NCBI GenBank assembly: GCA_036389715.1
Contig: DASVWH010000129.1
Location: forward strand, 1-29,385
DNA from: DASVWH01 sp036389715
Lineage (GTDB): Bacteria > Acidobacteriota > Blastocatellia > Pyrinomonadales > Pyrinomonadaceae
DNA: 29,385 nucleotides
Reading direction: 5' to 3'
Both the position numbers and the translations under genes were made by a program. The notes under the pieces are model-generated. The model was given only the letters and a program-made list of their open reading frames with translations. It did no database searches and had not been told where the DNA came from. Positions 7,606 through 15,116 of this stretch are shown here, in pieces; positions within the stretch are counted from its first letter, which is position 1, and every line of letters begins with the position of its first letter.

Positions 7606-7635
7606 TTGCCAGGCGGGGGATTTCATGCTTACAAT
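7606..7635 (+). promoter_or_regulatory. Promoter of the 462-aa gene
   Basis: TTGCCA (7606-7611), an 18-base spacer and TACAAT (7630-7635) form a good sigma70-type promoter. Transcription would start near 7642, giving a leader of about 40-60 bases depending on the start codon used. Confidence 0.5.
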
Positions 7636-7684
7636 CAGTTGAGCAAGCACCCGCGGCGGTGCGCTACATTGACTTGAGTATAGC

Positions 7685-9073
7685 GTGAATCGTTCGAGCA
7701 TGGGCACTCATCTCTCAGACCAGGGCACGTATGAGGAAGCGGATAACGCACTCTCTCCTGCGGGAAAGAGCGCCGCGTCCGACGGCCCCGGCGACATCGA
7801 GCAGGCCCGGCAGCTCGGCACTTGGATACACGCCCTGCGCAGCTTCTTCAATGTTCACAACCATCCCTTCTCTCAACTCAACCAGACGAACCTCATCACG
7901 CACGACTGGGCGGGCGAGATGAGAATCGTCCGGGGAACGCTGCTGCTCTGCTCGCAGTTGGTCTTTGAGCTGGTCCATTCGAGCCTCGCCGAAAATGCAG
8001 TCTTTGCTGGTCCGGGCGAAAGCGACGCGCTCGGCGTGCTCTCGGCGGATGAAGCCCGCGCGGAAGACACAGTCGAGGCCAGCGATGATTCGCTCTTCGT
8101 GCTGGCGGCGGCGTTGAACGACGCGCTGGTCCTGTGCGAGTCGCTGCTCGAACTCCGGGAGGTGGATATCAACGCCTGGGCGAGCTTCGGCAAAGTCCTG
8201 GAGCGAGAGCTTGGCAACGTCAAAGCGTTGGCGGCCGACGCGCATCGCAGAGCCAGCAGAATACCCGCACCCCTGCTCGCGCTCGTGCGGGAAAGGGCCG
8301 CTCCGGCCGCGCTCGCCGCGGATATGTCAAGCATCTTTTCCAGCCTCTTCGGCCTGCTCGAATGCCTGCGCCTGATCGAAGCGTTTCTCCGGGCCGACCA
8401 GCCGCTCAAGCAGACGCTGCCTCTCTTCACGCTCGTTCATCAGGAGTCGCGCGCCCTGATTCGCCATATCGAGACGCGGACGCTGCACATAGAGGGCCTG
8501 GACCACGACGTTTTCGATATGCTCGACGGGACGAACTACGCGCTCTCGATGGAACTGCGCAAGGTTTTCGCCAGCGAGCTGGGCAGCGTCAGCTCGCTCA
8601 GGCAGGCGTACACGATCTACGGCAAGGTGGAGGCGGCGCATGGACTGCTGCGCGATTCGTTTCAGCAATCCGTCATCGGGCTGGCCCAGCTCTTTAATCC
8701 TGCGCTCGACGGGCCGCAGCTCTTCAGCTCATTTCAAACCAAGCTGGAGCAATCGCTGAGCCTGCGCCGCGATCTCTGGCTGCTGCTGCAACTGGTCAAG
8801 CGCGCCGAAGAGGAGCGCGACCTTTTCCCGATGGCGCGGTTGCTGGAGAGACTGGCTTCATTCCGCGACGGGAGCCTGCGTTACCTGATGTTCAAGGACT
8901 GGGAGGCGTGCGAGCGTTTTATCGAAGAGGTGGCCGCGGCGCGCGGCGCTGTCGAGCTTGCGCCCGTGCTGCACCGCTTCGCCGCCTATCTTGAGACTCT
9001 CGGCGGGCAGGTCAACATGCGCGCCGTGCTCGCGGCGCATCCCTTCGACCACCCGCCGCTCGAAACCCCCTGA
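7685..9073 (+). CDS. Large helical protein of unknown function, 462 aa
   Basis: I do not recognise this protein. It has no signal peptide or membrane helix and is almost entirely leucine/alanine-rich amphipathic helix. Its most distinctive stretch is WIHALRSFFNVHNHPFSQLN (about residues 47-66), followed by helical blocks to the end, including LRRDLWLLLQLVKRAEEERDLF near 355-380. Repeated helices suggest an alpha-solenoid or helical-bundle scaffold. The start is unsure: GTG 7685 gives 462 aa, and ATG 7700 would give 457 aa. Neither has a good ribosome site. It has its own promoter, is divergent from rdgB and converges with the next gene. Confidence 0.8.
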   Translation: MNRSSMGTHLSDQGTYEEADNALSPAGKSAASDGPGDIEQARQLGTWIHALRSFFNVHNHPFSQLNQTNLITHDWAGEMRIVRGTLLLCSQLVFELVHSSLAENAVFAGPGESDALGVLSADEARAEDTVEASDDSLFVLAAALNDALVLCESLLELREVDINAWASFGKVLERELGNVKALAADAHRRASRIPAPLLALVRERAAPAALAADMSSIFSSLFGLLECLRLIEAFLRADQPLKQTLPLFTLVHQESRALIRHIETRTLHIEGLDHDVFDMLDGTNYALSMELRKVFASELGSVSSLRQAYTIYGKVEAAHGLLRDSFQQSVIGLAQLFNPALDGPQLFSSFQTKLEQSLSLRRDLWLLLQLVKRAEEERDLFPMARLLERLASFRDGSLRYLMFKDWEACERFIEEVAAARGAVELAPVLHRFAAYLETLGGQVNMRAVLAAHPFDHPPLETP

Positions 9074-9159
9074 GCCCCGCCGTAAAAGTTAAGCTCTGCC
9101 GCAGTAAACCTCTTTAGCACATAGTTTAAGCCCGCAAAAGCCGTGTCGCGGAAAAGCTC

Positions 9160-10890
9160 CTAGCTTCCGACCGAAGCGAACTGGGCGGCCAGTGCGCCGA
9201 ACTGCCCGAAAGAAGAGCGCGTGCGTTTCTCGAAACCGCCATTGACCAACTGCGTTTCGCTGACGGCGTAGAGCAGCCGCCCGAGAGCCCTGTTGAACTC
9301 TTCCTCGTTCGGCTCCCTGTCGCGTGTTCCGCGCTGCGCCGCGAGGCCCATGATAAAGCTGCGCGCGGGCGCATCGTCGGCCGTAAACGTCACGACGTTT
9401 GCCGGAACGGAAGCCGTGCGCGCGCCGCTCGCTCTCAGGAAAGTCTCCGCGGAGGCGAGCGTGCGTCCGTTGACACGGCCTTCCAGGCAGCGGCGGACGT
9501 TGGTTTCCGTCCCCATGATGAGATGCCCGGCGACGAAGCTGGCGGCATCACGCTTCTCATTGTTGGCGATCAGTATCTCGGCATCCCCGATGCTCTCGGC
9601 GCGCGTCTTCGGGCCGAATCTTTTGGCGACAAAATCTCGCAGCGTCTTTTCGTCGCGGACCTCGACGACCGTGACCGTGCTTGAGCCCGAATCGTCCAGC
9701 CGTGCGGTCACGATCTCAGGGCCGATGGCGCGCAGGAAGCTGCCGGGCTCTTCAATCCCGTAAGGCTTGAGCGAGGCTTCTAGGAGGCGGGAAAAGATGT
9801 AGGAGCTGGTCACGTCGAGCTGCGACGAGATGGCGTCGTTCAAGCCGCGCCAGGCCGCATCCGGGTCGCGGTAATTATAGCGGGAGACGGAATAAGTGCC
9901 CGCCGGTAAAAGCCCGCTCGAAGAGAGCAGCACATCGTTCGCGGAAGCGAACGCGGTTTGCAGCCGCGCCGTGACGCCGTTTTGCACCGACAGAAAATAC
10001 CTGTCCTCGATAGCGCCGTTCACAGCGTGGGAACTCCAGCCGATGTCGCCTAGAATCTTTTTGGCGAGCGGCGGCAGAAGGCTGGCGGCCGCACTCTGCG
10101 CGCGCGGGTCGGATGAGACCTGGCCCGCGTAGGCCGTCGCGGCCACCTCAAGCAATCTCGACGCGCCAGCGGGCGAGATATAACCGAAAGCCAGCGCCTC
10201 GCCGTCGCCGCCGACGCGCCGCCGCATCTCTCCCAGTTGCGGATTATCGGCGAGGCTCGGACGCTCGCCGCGACGCACGGCCAGGCATGCCTGGACCACG
10301 CCCTCGTCATTCCCGATGACGGCCACGCTTTCGATGACGGCCGTGATAATGCGCCGCGTGCCGTCGGGCGAACTCCAGACGGTGAAGGCCGCGCCGTCCG
10401 CTTCCCTGCGCTCGATGCGCGGCTCGCCGTATGCGCTGCGGGCGAAATCCCCGACGCGTTTTTCGACGGCCGCGCGTGTTCTCGACTCGCTCGTGTGAGT
10501 TTCAACCACCAGCGCGTAAAGCGGCTTGATCTTCAACGTCTCGCCCGCGTCAGCCGCATCGAGTCCCATCACCGTGACGGCCACCTGCGCGCGCGAGAGG
10601 GCGACGGAATCCGCCGGGCCGATTCCAGTCCAGGCGACGAGGCGGCTCACCCACCCGACCTGCCCGAAGTTCGACTTGATCCCGGCGGCAGGCGCGAGCG
10701 CACGCCAGGCGTCGGTCGAAACGATTGCTCCGGCGATCTCCGGCAGGCTATTGGCTTCCAGGTAAATGAGCGAGTCGGCGGGGACATACGACGACATCTC
10801 GACCCGCTGCGGGCGATTCCACCAGACCCAGGCGACCGCTATCAGAACTAGCGCACTGATAATCAGCAGAGCTTTACGGAGACGTGTCAT
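9160..10890 (-). CDS. Membrane-anchored DUF3352-like protein
   Basis: The 576-aa product has a short cytoplasmic start (MTRLRK), one N-terminal membrane helix (about 7-25, ending WVWW), and a long extracytoplasmic part. The segment just after the anchor, YVPADSLIYLEANSLPEI (35-52), is the phrase seen in DUF3352-type proteins (VPAD...YLEA). Later strand/helix blocks alternate in the same way, for example an internal LLPAGTYSVSRYNYRD and a second VVEVRDEKTLRDFVAKRF unit. The function of the family is not known. No catalytic motif is evident. It converges with the 462-aa gene and is transcribed alone. Confidence 0.75.
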   Translation of the reverse strand: MTRLRKALLIISALVLIAVAWVWWNRPQRVEMSSYVPADSLIYLEANSLPEIAGAIVSTDAWRALAPAAGIKSNFGQVGWVSRLVAWTGIGPADSVALSRAQVAVTVMGLDAADAGETLKIKPLYALVVETHTSESRTRAAVEKRVGDFARSAYGEPRIERREADGAAFTVWSSPDGTRRIITAVIESVAVIGNDEGVVQACLAVRRGERPSLADNPQLGEMRRRVGGDGEALAFGYISPAGASRLLEVAATAYAGQVSSDPRAQSAAASLLPPLAKKILGDIGWSSHAVNGAIEDRYFLSVQNGVTARLQTAFASANDVLLSSSGLLPAGTYSVSRYNYRDPDAAWRGLNDAISSQLDVTSSYIFSRLLEASLKPYGIEEPGSFLRAIGPEIVTARLDDSGSSTVTVVEVRDEKTLRDFVAKRFGPKTRAESIGDAEILIANNEKRDAASFVAGHLIMGTETNVRRCLEGRVNGRTLASAETFLRASGARTASVPANVVTFTADDAPARSFIMGLAAQRGTRDREPNEEEFNRALGRLLYAVSETQLVNGGFEKRTRSSFGQFGALAAQFASVGS

Positions 10891-11017
10891 CGTTGATTCA
10901 TCCTAACTTTAGTTCTCGCCGCCAGGCAAGGCAGGCCGCCGGAGCGGGGTGGCGGCCGGGCCGCGCGGGACGCACCGTTTTTATCCGCGACGGTTTTGAG
11001 CCGCCCGGTCTAGGGAC

Positions 11018-11062
11018 TTTGAGACGCTCTCTCGACTGTGATACTTTGGTCAGTCTTTGACC
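11018..11062 (+). promoter_or_regulatory. Candidate promoter and operator of the acyltransferase gene
   Basis: TTGAGA (11019-11024) and GATACT (11040-11045) lie 15 bases apart. The -10 box carries an extended TG element (11037-11038), which can compensate for a short spacer. Directly downstream is the inverted repeat GGTCA-gtctt-TGACC (11048-11062), placed where a repressor would block transcription. Confidence 0.35.
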
Positions 11063-11126
11063 ATCTGACAGAGAAGGAGCAGTGCCGGGCAGACGACAAG
11101 CGTGCCGGCAGGAGGTCAACCAGCGT

Positions 11127-11963
11127 ATGTCATACCGCGACCTGCGCCCGCAGCCACAGGCTGAGGCCGATTTCGACGAATTTCTGGGAACCCTGGAACT
11201 CGCGCTGACGGACGGAAAGCAGGACCCGAATGACGTGGTCCGCGACACCCTCTACGAGCTTTATTACGGGGCCGGAAAGTTCGGCGAGGGCATCCGCCGT
11301 CTGCCCGATGCGTCGAGCCTCAATCCTGCGGCCCGCGCCGTCCTGCATAACTTCGACCCGCGCAACATCACTACAGAGCCGGAGTATTACCCGGATATAG
11401 ACGGCGCGGCCTATGCCGAGCGCAAGCCCTTCATCTGGCTCTGGCAGATGTACGACCGCTCGCCGCTCGGCCAGAACGCGCATCTCGGCCATCGCTTCCG
11501 GCGTATGCTCGCGCCGCTCATCTTCCGTCGCGTCGGCGAAAACTTTAAGTGCTGGCATTTCGTCGAATGGTCCTACGGCTACAATCTCTCCTTCGGGGAT
11601 AACGTGGTCGTGCATCGCTACGTCCTGCTCGACGACCGCGGCGGAATAGAGATTGGCAACAACGTCTCCATCTCCGATTACGCCAACGTCTATTCCCATA
11701 CGCACGACATCGAAGACATTCACAGGGTTTACAACCTGACCACGCGAATCGGCGACGGCGTGCGCATCACTTATCACGCGACCGTGCTGGCCGGGACACA
11801 GGTCGGCGAAAATGCCATGATCGGGACCAGCGCCGTCACCACCAAGGATGTCGAGCCTTATCACATCAAGGTCGGAATCCCTGCGAAGACCGTGAGAGTC
11901 AAACGCGGCGGCTCTCAACCCGACAAAGAGAGCGCGGACATCAAGACGGTCAGCGAGCGTTAG
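11127..11963 (+). CDS. Hexapeptide-repeat acyltransferase (LbH family)
   Basis: The C-terminal half (about residues 160-265 of 278) is a left-handed beta-helix of hexapeptide repeats: GDNVVVHRYVLLDD, IEIGNNVSISDYANVYSHTHD, RIGDGVRITYHATVLAG and VGENAMIGTSAVTTKD. It ends with the common GIPAKTVRVK. The SHTHD segment probably carries the catalytic histidine, as in the maltose O-acetyltransferase/WcaF group. These enzymes move an acetyl or acyl group from a CoA/ACP donor to a sugar or antibiotic. The ~150-residue N-terminal domain (MSYRDLRPQPQAEADFDEFLG...) is unusual for the family and not recognised. I chose ATG 11127 because GGAGGT lies 10 bases before it. A GTG at 11082 in the same frame has its SD-like AAGGAG too close. 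Confidence 0.85.
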   Translation: MSYRDLRPQPQAEADFDEFLGTLELALTDGKQDPNDVVRDTLYELYYGAGKFGEGIRRLPDASSLNPAARAVLHNFDPRNITTEPEYYPDIDGAAYAERKPFIWLWQMYDRSPLGQNAHLGHRFRRMLAPLIFRRVGENFKCWHFVEWSYGYNLSFGDNVVVHRYVLLDDRGGIEIGNNVSISDYANVYSHTHDIEDIHRVYNLTTRIGDGVRITYHATVLAGTQVGENAMIGTSAVTTKDVEPYHIKVGIPAKTVRVKRGGSQPDKESADIKTVSER

Positions 11964-12050
11964 ATGTCCCTTCGTTTCACGGCGACATGAAACGTCGCAC
12001 GAAATTGACCGGGCGGGCACTGAGCTGAAGAAGAGAGGCGGAAGCAGTCA

Positions 12051-12341
12051 ATGATCGTCGTTATGAACCGCATCACGGTGGCGGAGGGGCGCGAGCAGGA
12101 TTTCGAGAAGACCTTTACGGAGCGCGACCGCGCGGTTGACCACATGACCGGCTTCGTTGACCTACAGGTCCTGCGCCCCAGCGAGGGCAGAACCTACGTC
12201 GTCTTAACGCGCTGGCAATCGCTCGAAGCCTTTCAACAATGGACCCAGTCCGAAGCCTTCATCTCGGCACATCGTAAGCAGTCTCCGGGCCTCGCCGAAA
12301 GCAGGCCCGTCCTTGAGATTTACGAGGTCTTCACACAGTAG
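12051..12341 (+). CDS. ABM-domain (antibiotic biosynthesis/heme monooxygenase-like) protein
   Basis: The 96-aa product is a single ferredoxin-like ABM domain: MIVVMNRITVAEGREQDFEKTF, a second strand VDLQVLRPSEGRTYVVLTRW, then helix SLEAFQQWTQSEAFISAHRK and strand VLEIYEVF. The GFVDLQVLRP and WxSxEAFxxW spacing resembles HmoA/IsdG-type heme-degrading monooxygenases and cofactor-free quinone-forming monooxygenases. The heme-binding histidine candidate is H in AHRK near residue 74. Which activity applies cannot be read from sequence. It lies 87 bases after the acyltransferase gene, with a weak GAGAGG ribosome site. Confidence 0.85.
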   Translation: MIVVMNRITVAEGREQDFEKTFTERDRAVDHMTGFVDLQVLRPSEGRTYVVLTRWQSLEAFQQWTQSEAFISAHRKQSPGLAESRPVLEIYEVFTQ

Positions 12342-12486
12342 ACAATGCTTGCCCGTCCGGCTTGAGCCGTCAGCGGGAATCTTCGACGCGGGCTGCCGTT
12401 CCGGGCTCCTCCTTCGTCTCGTCTGCCCGCCGCACTCTTTCATCCAGCGCCGCACCTGCTTTAAACTCATCCGTGCAGGAGCACCT

Positions 12487-12515
12487 TTGATAGAAAAGCT
12501 GTAGTCGCGCATATC
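12487..12515 (+). promoter_or_regulatory. Promoter placed for a near-leaderless hipA-like mRNA
   Basis: TTGATA (12487-12492), a 17-base spacer and CATATC (12510-12515) precede the ATG at 12524 by 8 bases. Transcription would begin at or within a base or two of the start codon. No Shine-Dalgarno sequence is present. The -35 is strong and the -10 weak (three of six). Confidence 0.35.
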
Positions 12516-12523
12516 CGTCCGGC

Positions 12524-13306
12524 ATGAAGCTCAGAACCATCACCGCAACCAGGTACGTGACCCCGCTTCGTGAAGGCGGGTCGCTGCCAGCCATCGTGGA
12601 GGCTGACGACGACGGGCTCTACGTCCTGAAGTTTCGCGGCGCGGGGCAGGGGCCGAAGGCTCTGATCGCCGAGCTGGTAGTCGGCGAGCTGGGCCGCGCG
12701 CTCGGCCTGCCCGTGCCCGAGATCGTTTTCGTCGAGCTTGACCCGGCGCTGGCCCGCACAGAGCCTGACCCGGAGATACAGGATTTAATCAGGGCGAGCG
12801 CAGGAATCAACCTCGCGCTGGATTACCTGCCCGGCTCGATCACCTTCGACCCTCTGGTGGAAAGCCCGGACCCGGCGCTCGCCTCGGCCATCGTCTGGTT
12901 CGACGCCTACACGACCAACGTTGATCGCACCGCGCGCAATACGAACCTGCTGGTCTGGCATCGGCGACTCTGGCTGATAGATCACGGCGCGGCCCTCTAC
13001 TTTCATCACAACTGGACCGGATACCTTGAGCGCAGCCGCAGCCCCTTCCCGTTGATTAAGGAGCATGTCCTGCTGCCGTTCGCAGGCCAGCTGGCGAGCG
13101 CCGATGCCGTCATGAGCGAGAAGGTGACGCCCGAACTGTTGCGAGACCTCCTGGGCCTGATTCCTGACGAGTGGCTGACGGCTGACCCACAGTTCGCCGG
13201 GACCGCCGAGCAAAGGGCGGCTTATGCCGACTACCTGCTGGCGCGCCTGGCCCTCCCGCGCGACTTCGTCAAGGAGGCGGCAGATGCCAGAGCTTCGTCC
13301 GTTTGA
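12524..13306 (+). CDS. HipA-like kinase
   Basis: The 260-aa protein resembles the HipA-like kinase domain (the short HipA-family kinase type that lacks the N-terminal HipA subdomain). VLKF with K36 fits the ATP-binding lysine. The catalytic loop is probably NVDRTARNTN (132-141), with D134 as base and N139/N141 in support. LIDHGAAL (151-158) supplies the metal-binding D153. Homologous sequences are often mislabelled as class I/II aminotransferases. HipA phosphorylates glutamyl-tRNA synthetase, but the target of this short branch is not known to me. The downstream DUF3037 gene starts inside its last 23 bases, so the two are translationally coupled. No helix-turn-helix HipB antitoxin is present. 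Confidence is good for the fold and low for the role. Confidence 0.82.
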   Translation: MKLRTITATRYVTPLREGGSLPAIVEADDDGLYVLKFRGAGQGPKALIAELVVGELGRALGLPVPEIVFVELDPALARTEPDPEIQDLIRASAGINLALDYLPGSITFDPLVESPDPALASAIVWFDAYTTNVDRTARNTNLLVWHRRLWLIDHGAALYFHHNWTGYLERSRSPFPLIKEHVLLPFAGQLASADAVMSEKVTPELLRDLLGLIPDEWLTADPQFAGTAEQRAAYADYLLARLALPRDFVKEAADARASSV

Positions 13307-13679
13307 TTACGTCGTCGTCCGCGTCGTTCCGCGCGTCGAGCGCCAGGAGTTCATCAATGCGGGCGTCATCGTCTCCTGCCCGGCAAAGGATTTCCTCAAG
13401 GCCCGAATCGAGCTGGACCGCGAGCGGCTGGCCGCGCTGGACCGATCGGTTGATGCGGCCGATATCCAAAAACACCTGGATGCCATTCCACTAATCTGTC
13501 AGGGAGGGGCAGAGGCCGGGCCTATCGGGCTGCTCCCGGCGCGCTCGCGCTTTCACTGGCTGGCTGCTCCGCGCAGCACCATCATTCAGACCTCGCCCGT
13601 CCACACAGGTCTCTGTGACGACGGCGAAGCAATCCTGGAACATCTGCTGGATATGATGGTTCGCACGCGTGGGCAGTGA
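13284..13679 (+). CDS. DUF3037 family protein
   Basis: The 131-aa product starts MPELRPFDYVVVRVVPRVERQEFINAGVIV, which is the characteristic opening of DUF3037 (Y.vvRyvP...r.EfiNvGVvl). Residues 31-75 hold CPAKDFLKARIELDRERLAALD, and the SRFHWLAAPRSTIIQTSPVHTG block (about 88-109) is the second conserved unit. Function unknown. AAGGAGG lies 6 bases before ATG 13284, inside the kinase gene, making this start secure and the pair translationally coupled. This kinase-DUF3037 pairing is a recurring neighbourhood, which suggests a partner or substrate relation. Confidence 0.88.
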   Translation: MPELRPFDYVVVRVVPRVERQEFINAGVIVSCPAKDFLKARIELDRERLAALDRSVDAADIQKHLDAIPLICQGGAEAGPIGLLPARSRFHWLAAPRSTIIQTSPVHTGLCDDGEAILEHLLDMMVRTRGQ

Positions 13680-13766
13680 AGGGGAGTGAAGCCGTGGCTG
13701 GCTCGCAGCGGAAGATGCGCGGCAGGCTCCGGCCGGGTCCTGAGCCTGACTTGTAAGGAGAATTTG

Positions 13767-14420
13767 ATGACTAGACGAATCAAAGTTGCAGGACTCGGCG
13801 GCTCGCTCGCACCTCATTCGAGCAGCCTGGCTGCCTTGAAGCTGGCGCTCGAAGGCGCGGCCGAGGCGGGCGCGCAAACGGAGCTGCTGGACATCCGCGA
13901 ACTGTCGCTGCCGATGTACGCGCCGGACGCGCAAGCGCCGGAGTCCGTGCTGCGTTTATGCGAGACGTTCTACGAGGCAGACGGGCTACTCTGGAGCAGC
14001 CCCCTGTATCACGGGACAATCAGCGGGGCTTTCAAGAACGCGCTCGACTGGCTGCAACTGCTGGGCGACCGGACTCCGGCTTACCTGACCGACAAGGTCA
14101 TCGGGCTCATCAGCACCGCTGGCGGCACGCAGGGTCTTCAGGCCGTCAATACGATGGAGTTCATCGTGCGCTCCCTGAGAGGCTGGGCCGTGCCTTTAGT
14201 CATCCCCATCCCGCAGGCCTGGCGTGTCTTCGATGAGCAGGGACAGACGCACGACGAGCGCGTCACGGAGCAGTTGCACGCGCTCGGCCACGAGGTGACG
14301 CGCGCCGCGAGCCGTTTCGCCGCGCAGCCGCCGACCACGCCGGAGGCCGCAGAGGCGCAGGCGCAGGTCATGCCCGTCAGCCCCGCAGAGATCGAAAGCT
14401 CTGCGGAGACAAGCTCTTAA
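13767..14420 (+). CDS. NADPH-dependent FMN reductase family protein
   Basis: The 217-aa flavodoxin-like protein opens with strand IKVAGLGGSL and the phosphate-binding loop LGGSLAPHSSS (10-20). It then shows the family hallmark SSPLYHGTISGAFKNALDWL (about 76-95) and a later GLISTAGGTQG loop. These are the flavin-binding features of the NADPH_dep_FMN_red family (SsuE, ArsH, azobenzene and chromate reductases). It would reduce FMN or quinones with NAD(P)H in the cytoplasm. The start is clear: TAAGGAG lies 6 bases before ATG 13767. The frame is open 81 bases further upstream, but that stretch has no ribosome site. A ~25-residue Ala/Pro/Glu tail extends past the domain. It follows DUF3037 by 87 bases. 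Confidence 0.92.
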   Translation: MTRRIKVAGLGGSLAPHSSSLAALKLALEGAAEAGAQTELLDIRELSLPMYAPDAQAPESVLRLCETFYEADGLLWSSPLYHGTISGAFKNALDWLQLLGDRTPAYLTDKVIGLISTAGGTQGLQAVNTMEFIVRSLRGWAVPLVIPIPQAWRVFDEQGQTHDERVTEQLHALGHEVTRAASRFAAQPPTTPEAAEAQAQVMPVSPAEIESSAETSS

Positions 14421-14530
14421 AGCCAGGAAAACCGCTCGCCCCGGTCCTCCAAGGCCGGGAGGACACGGCGCAAAACCGGCCCGCTGTTCGCCCTCGGCGG
14501 CCGGGTTTGGGCCAAATATAGCCTTATAAC

Positions 14531-14588
14531 TTAACGAGTTAAACAATCAAAAATACTATTTGACAACGGCCAACCATTGTTGTACCCT
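14531..14588 (+). promoter_or_regulatory. Main promoter of the pil operon with upstream palindrome
   Basis: TTGACA (14560-14565), a 17-base spacer and TACCCT (14583-14588) form a near-ideal sigma70-type promoter, with a perfect -35 and correct spacing. Transcription would start near 14595. Upstream the DNA is AT-rich (14517-14559), unlike the surroundings, and could be an UP element. It includes the perfect palindrome TTAAC-ga-GTTAA (14531-14542), a likely binding site for an activator or repressor. The riboswitch begins about 105 bases downstream. Confidence 0.65.
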
Positions 14589-14700
14589 CACTGTGATGGC
14601 GATTGAAGACGATTGCCGTCAAGGAGAGCCCCGGCTCTTGCTTCCAGGTAGAGCGCGGCCTCAATTAACTGCCTGTTCGGAGTAATTGCGCCGCCATTTT

Positions 14701-14805
14701 GAAAGTCAACCGAGAAGGGGCACACCCCGCGCGAGTGGGGGCCGCAAAGCCTACGGGAGTCAGACGGATAGTTCCTGCTGACTCGGCCGGGTTGCCGAAG
14801 GAAGA
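14701..14805 (+). promoter_or_regulatory. GEMM-class cyclic dinucleotide riboswitch
   Basis: The leader carries the core of the GEMM-I aptamer. AGGGGCACACC (14715-14726) matches the 5' ligand strand. Hairpin CCCCGC-GCGA-GTGGGG (14725-14740) has the GNRA tetraloop. Next comes the invariant CGCAAAGCC (14743-14751), then a second stem GAGTCAG/CTGACTC (14757-14763 with 14778-14784), and the 3' strand GGGTTGCCGA (14789-14798). The order and spacing equal those of the Vibrio cholerae Vc2 aptamer. The ligand would be cyclic di-GMP, or 3',3'-cGAMP in the Ib branch. The aligned key position appears to be G, favouring c-di-GMP, but I cannot be certain. The outer P1 stem is hard to assign by eye. It lies between the promoter and pilM. 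Confidence 0.85.
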
Positions 14806-15116
14806 CGGTCAAGCGTGCGCGGGCAATCTCCGCCATGCCTTTGTCCTTCCCGCTGTTCCCATTCGTTTCAAAACTTCGATGGCGCTCGCATCGGCAATCT
14901 TCAGACTGCATCTTCCCTCAAAGCAGCAGCGCCCTTTAGCCCAAGCCAAACGACCATGTGCGCCCAGTACGCTGAAGAGCCATTGAAAGCCGCCAACCGC
15001 ACATCCCAGACGAAGGCCGCGCAGACCGGCAGGATTTCCAGGGCACGCAAGGCGCGCCTTCGGCTCCGCCAAACACACCGCAGACGATCAGCAGCATCGC
15101 GAGGAAATAGTAAATC
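14806..15116 (+). other. Long leader between riboswitch and pilM
   Basis: These 311 bases hold no clear gene and no intrinsic terminator (no hairpin followed by a U-run). A frame from GTG 14815 stays open to TGA 15121-15123, overlapping the pilM start by 7 bases, but its translation is low-quality and it is not called. GAGGAA lies 9 bases before the pilM ATG. Control by the aptamer must therefore act at a distance, by Rho-dependent termination, mRNA stability or ribosome access. Confidence 0.5.

Noticed and set aside
13686..13766. Upstream extension of the FMN reductase
   Set aside because: The extra 27 codons have no ribosome site, while ATG 13767 has TAAGGAG at ideal spacing and starts the flavodoxin fold directly.
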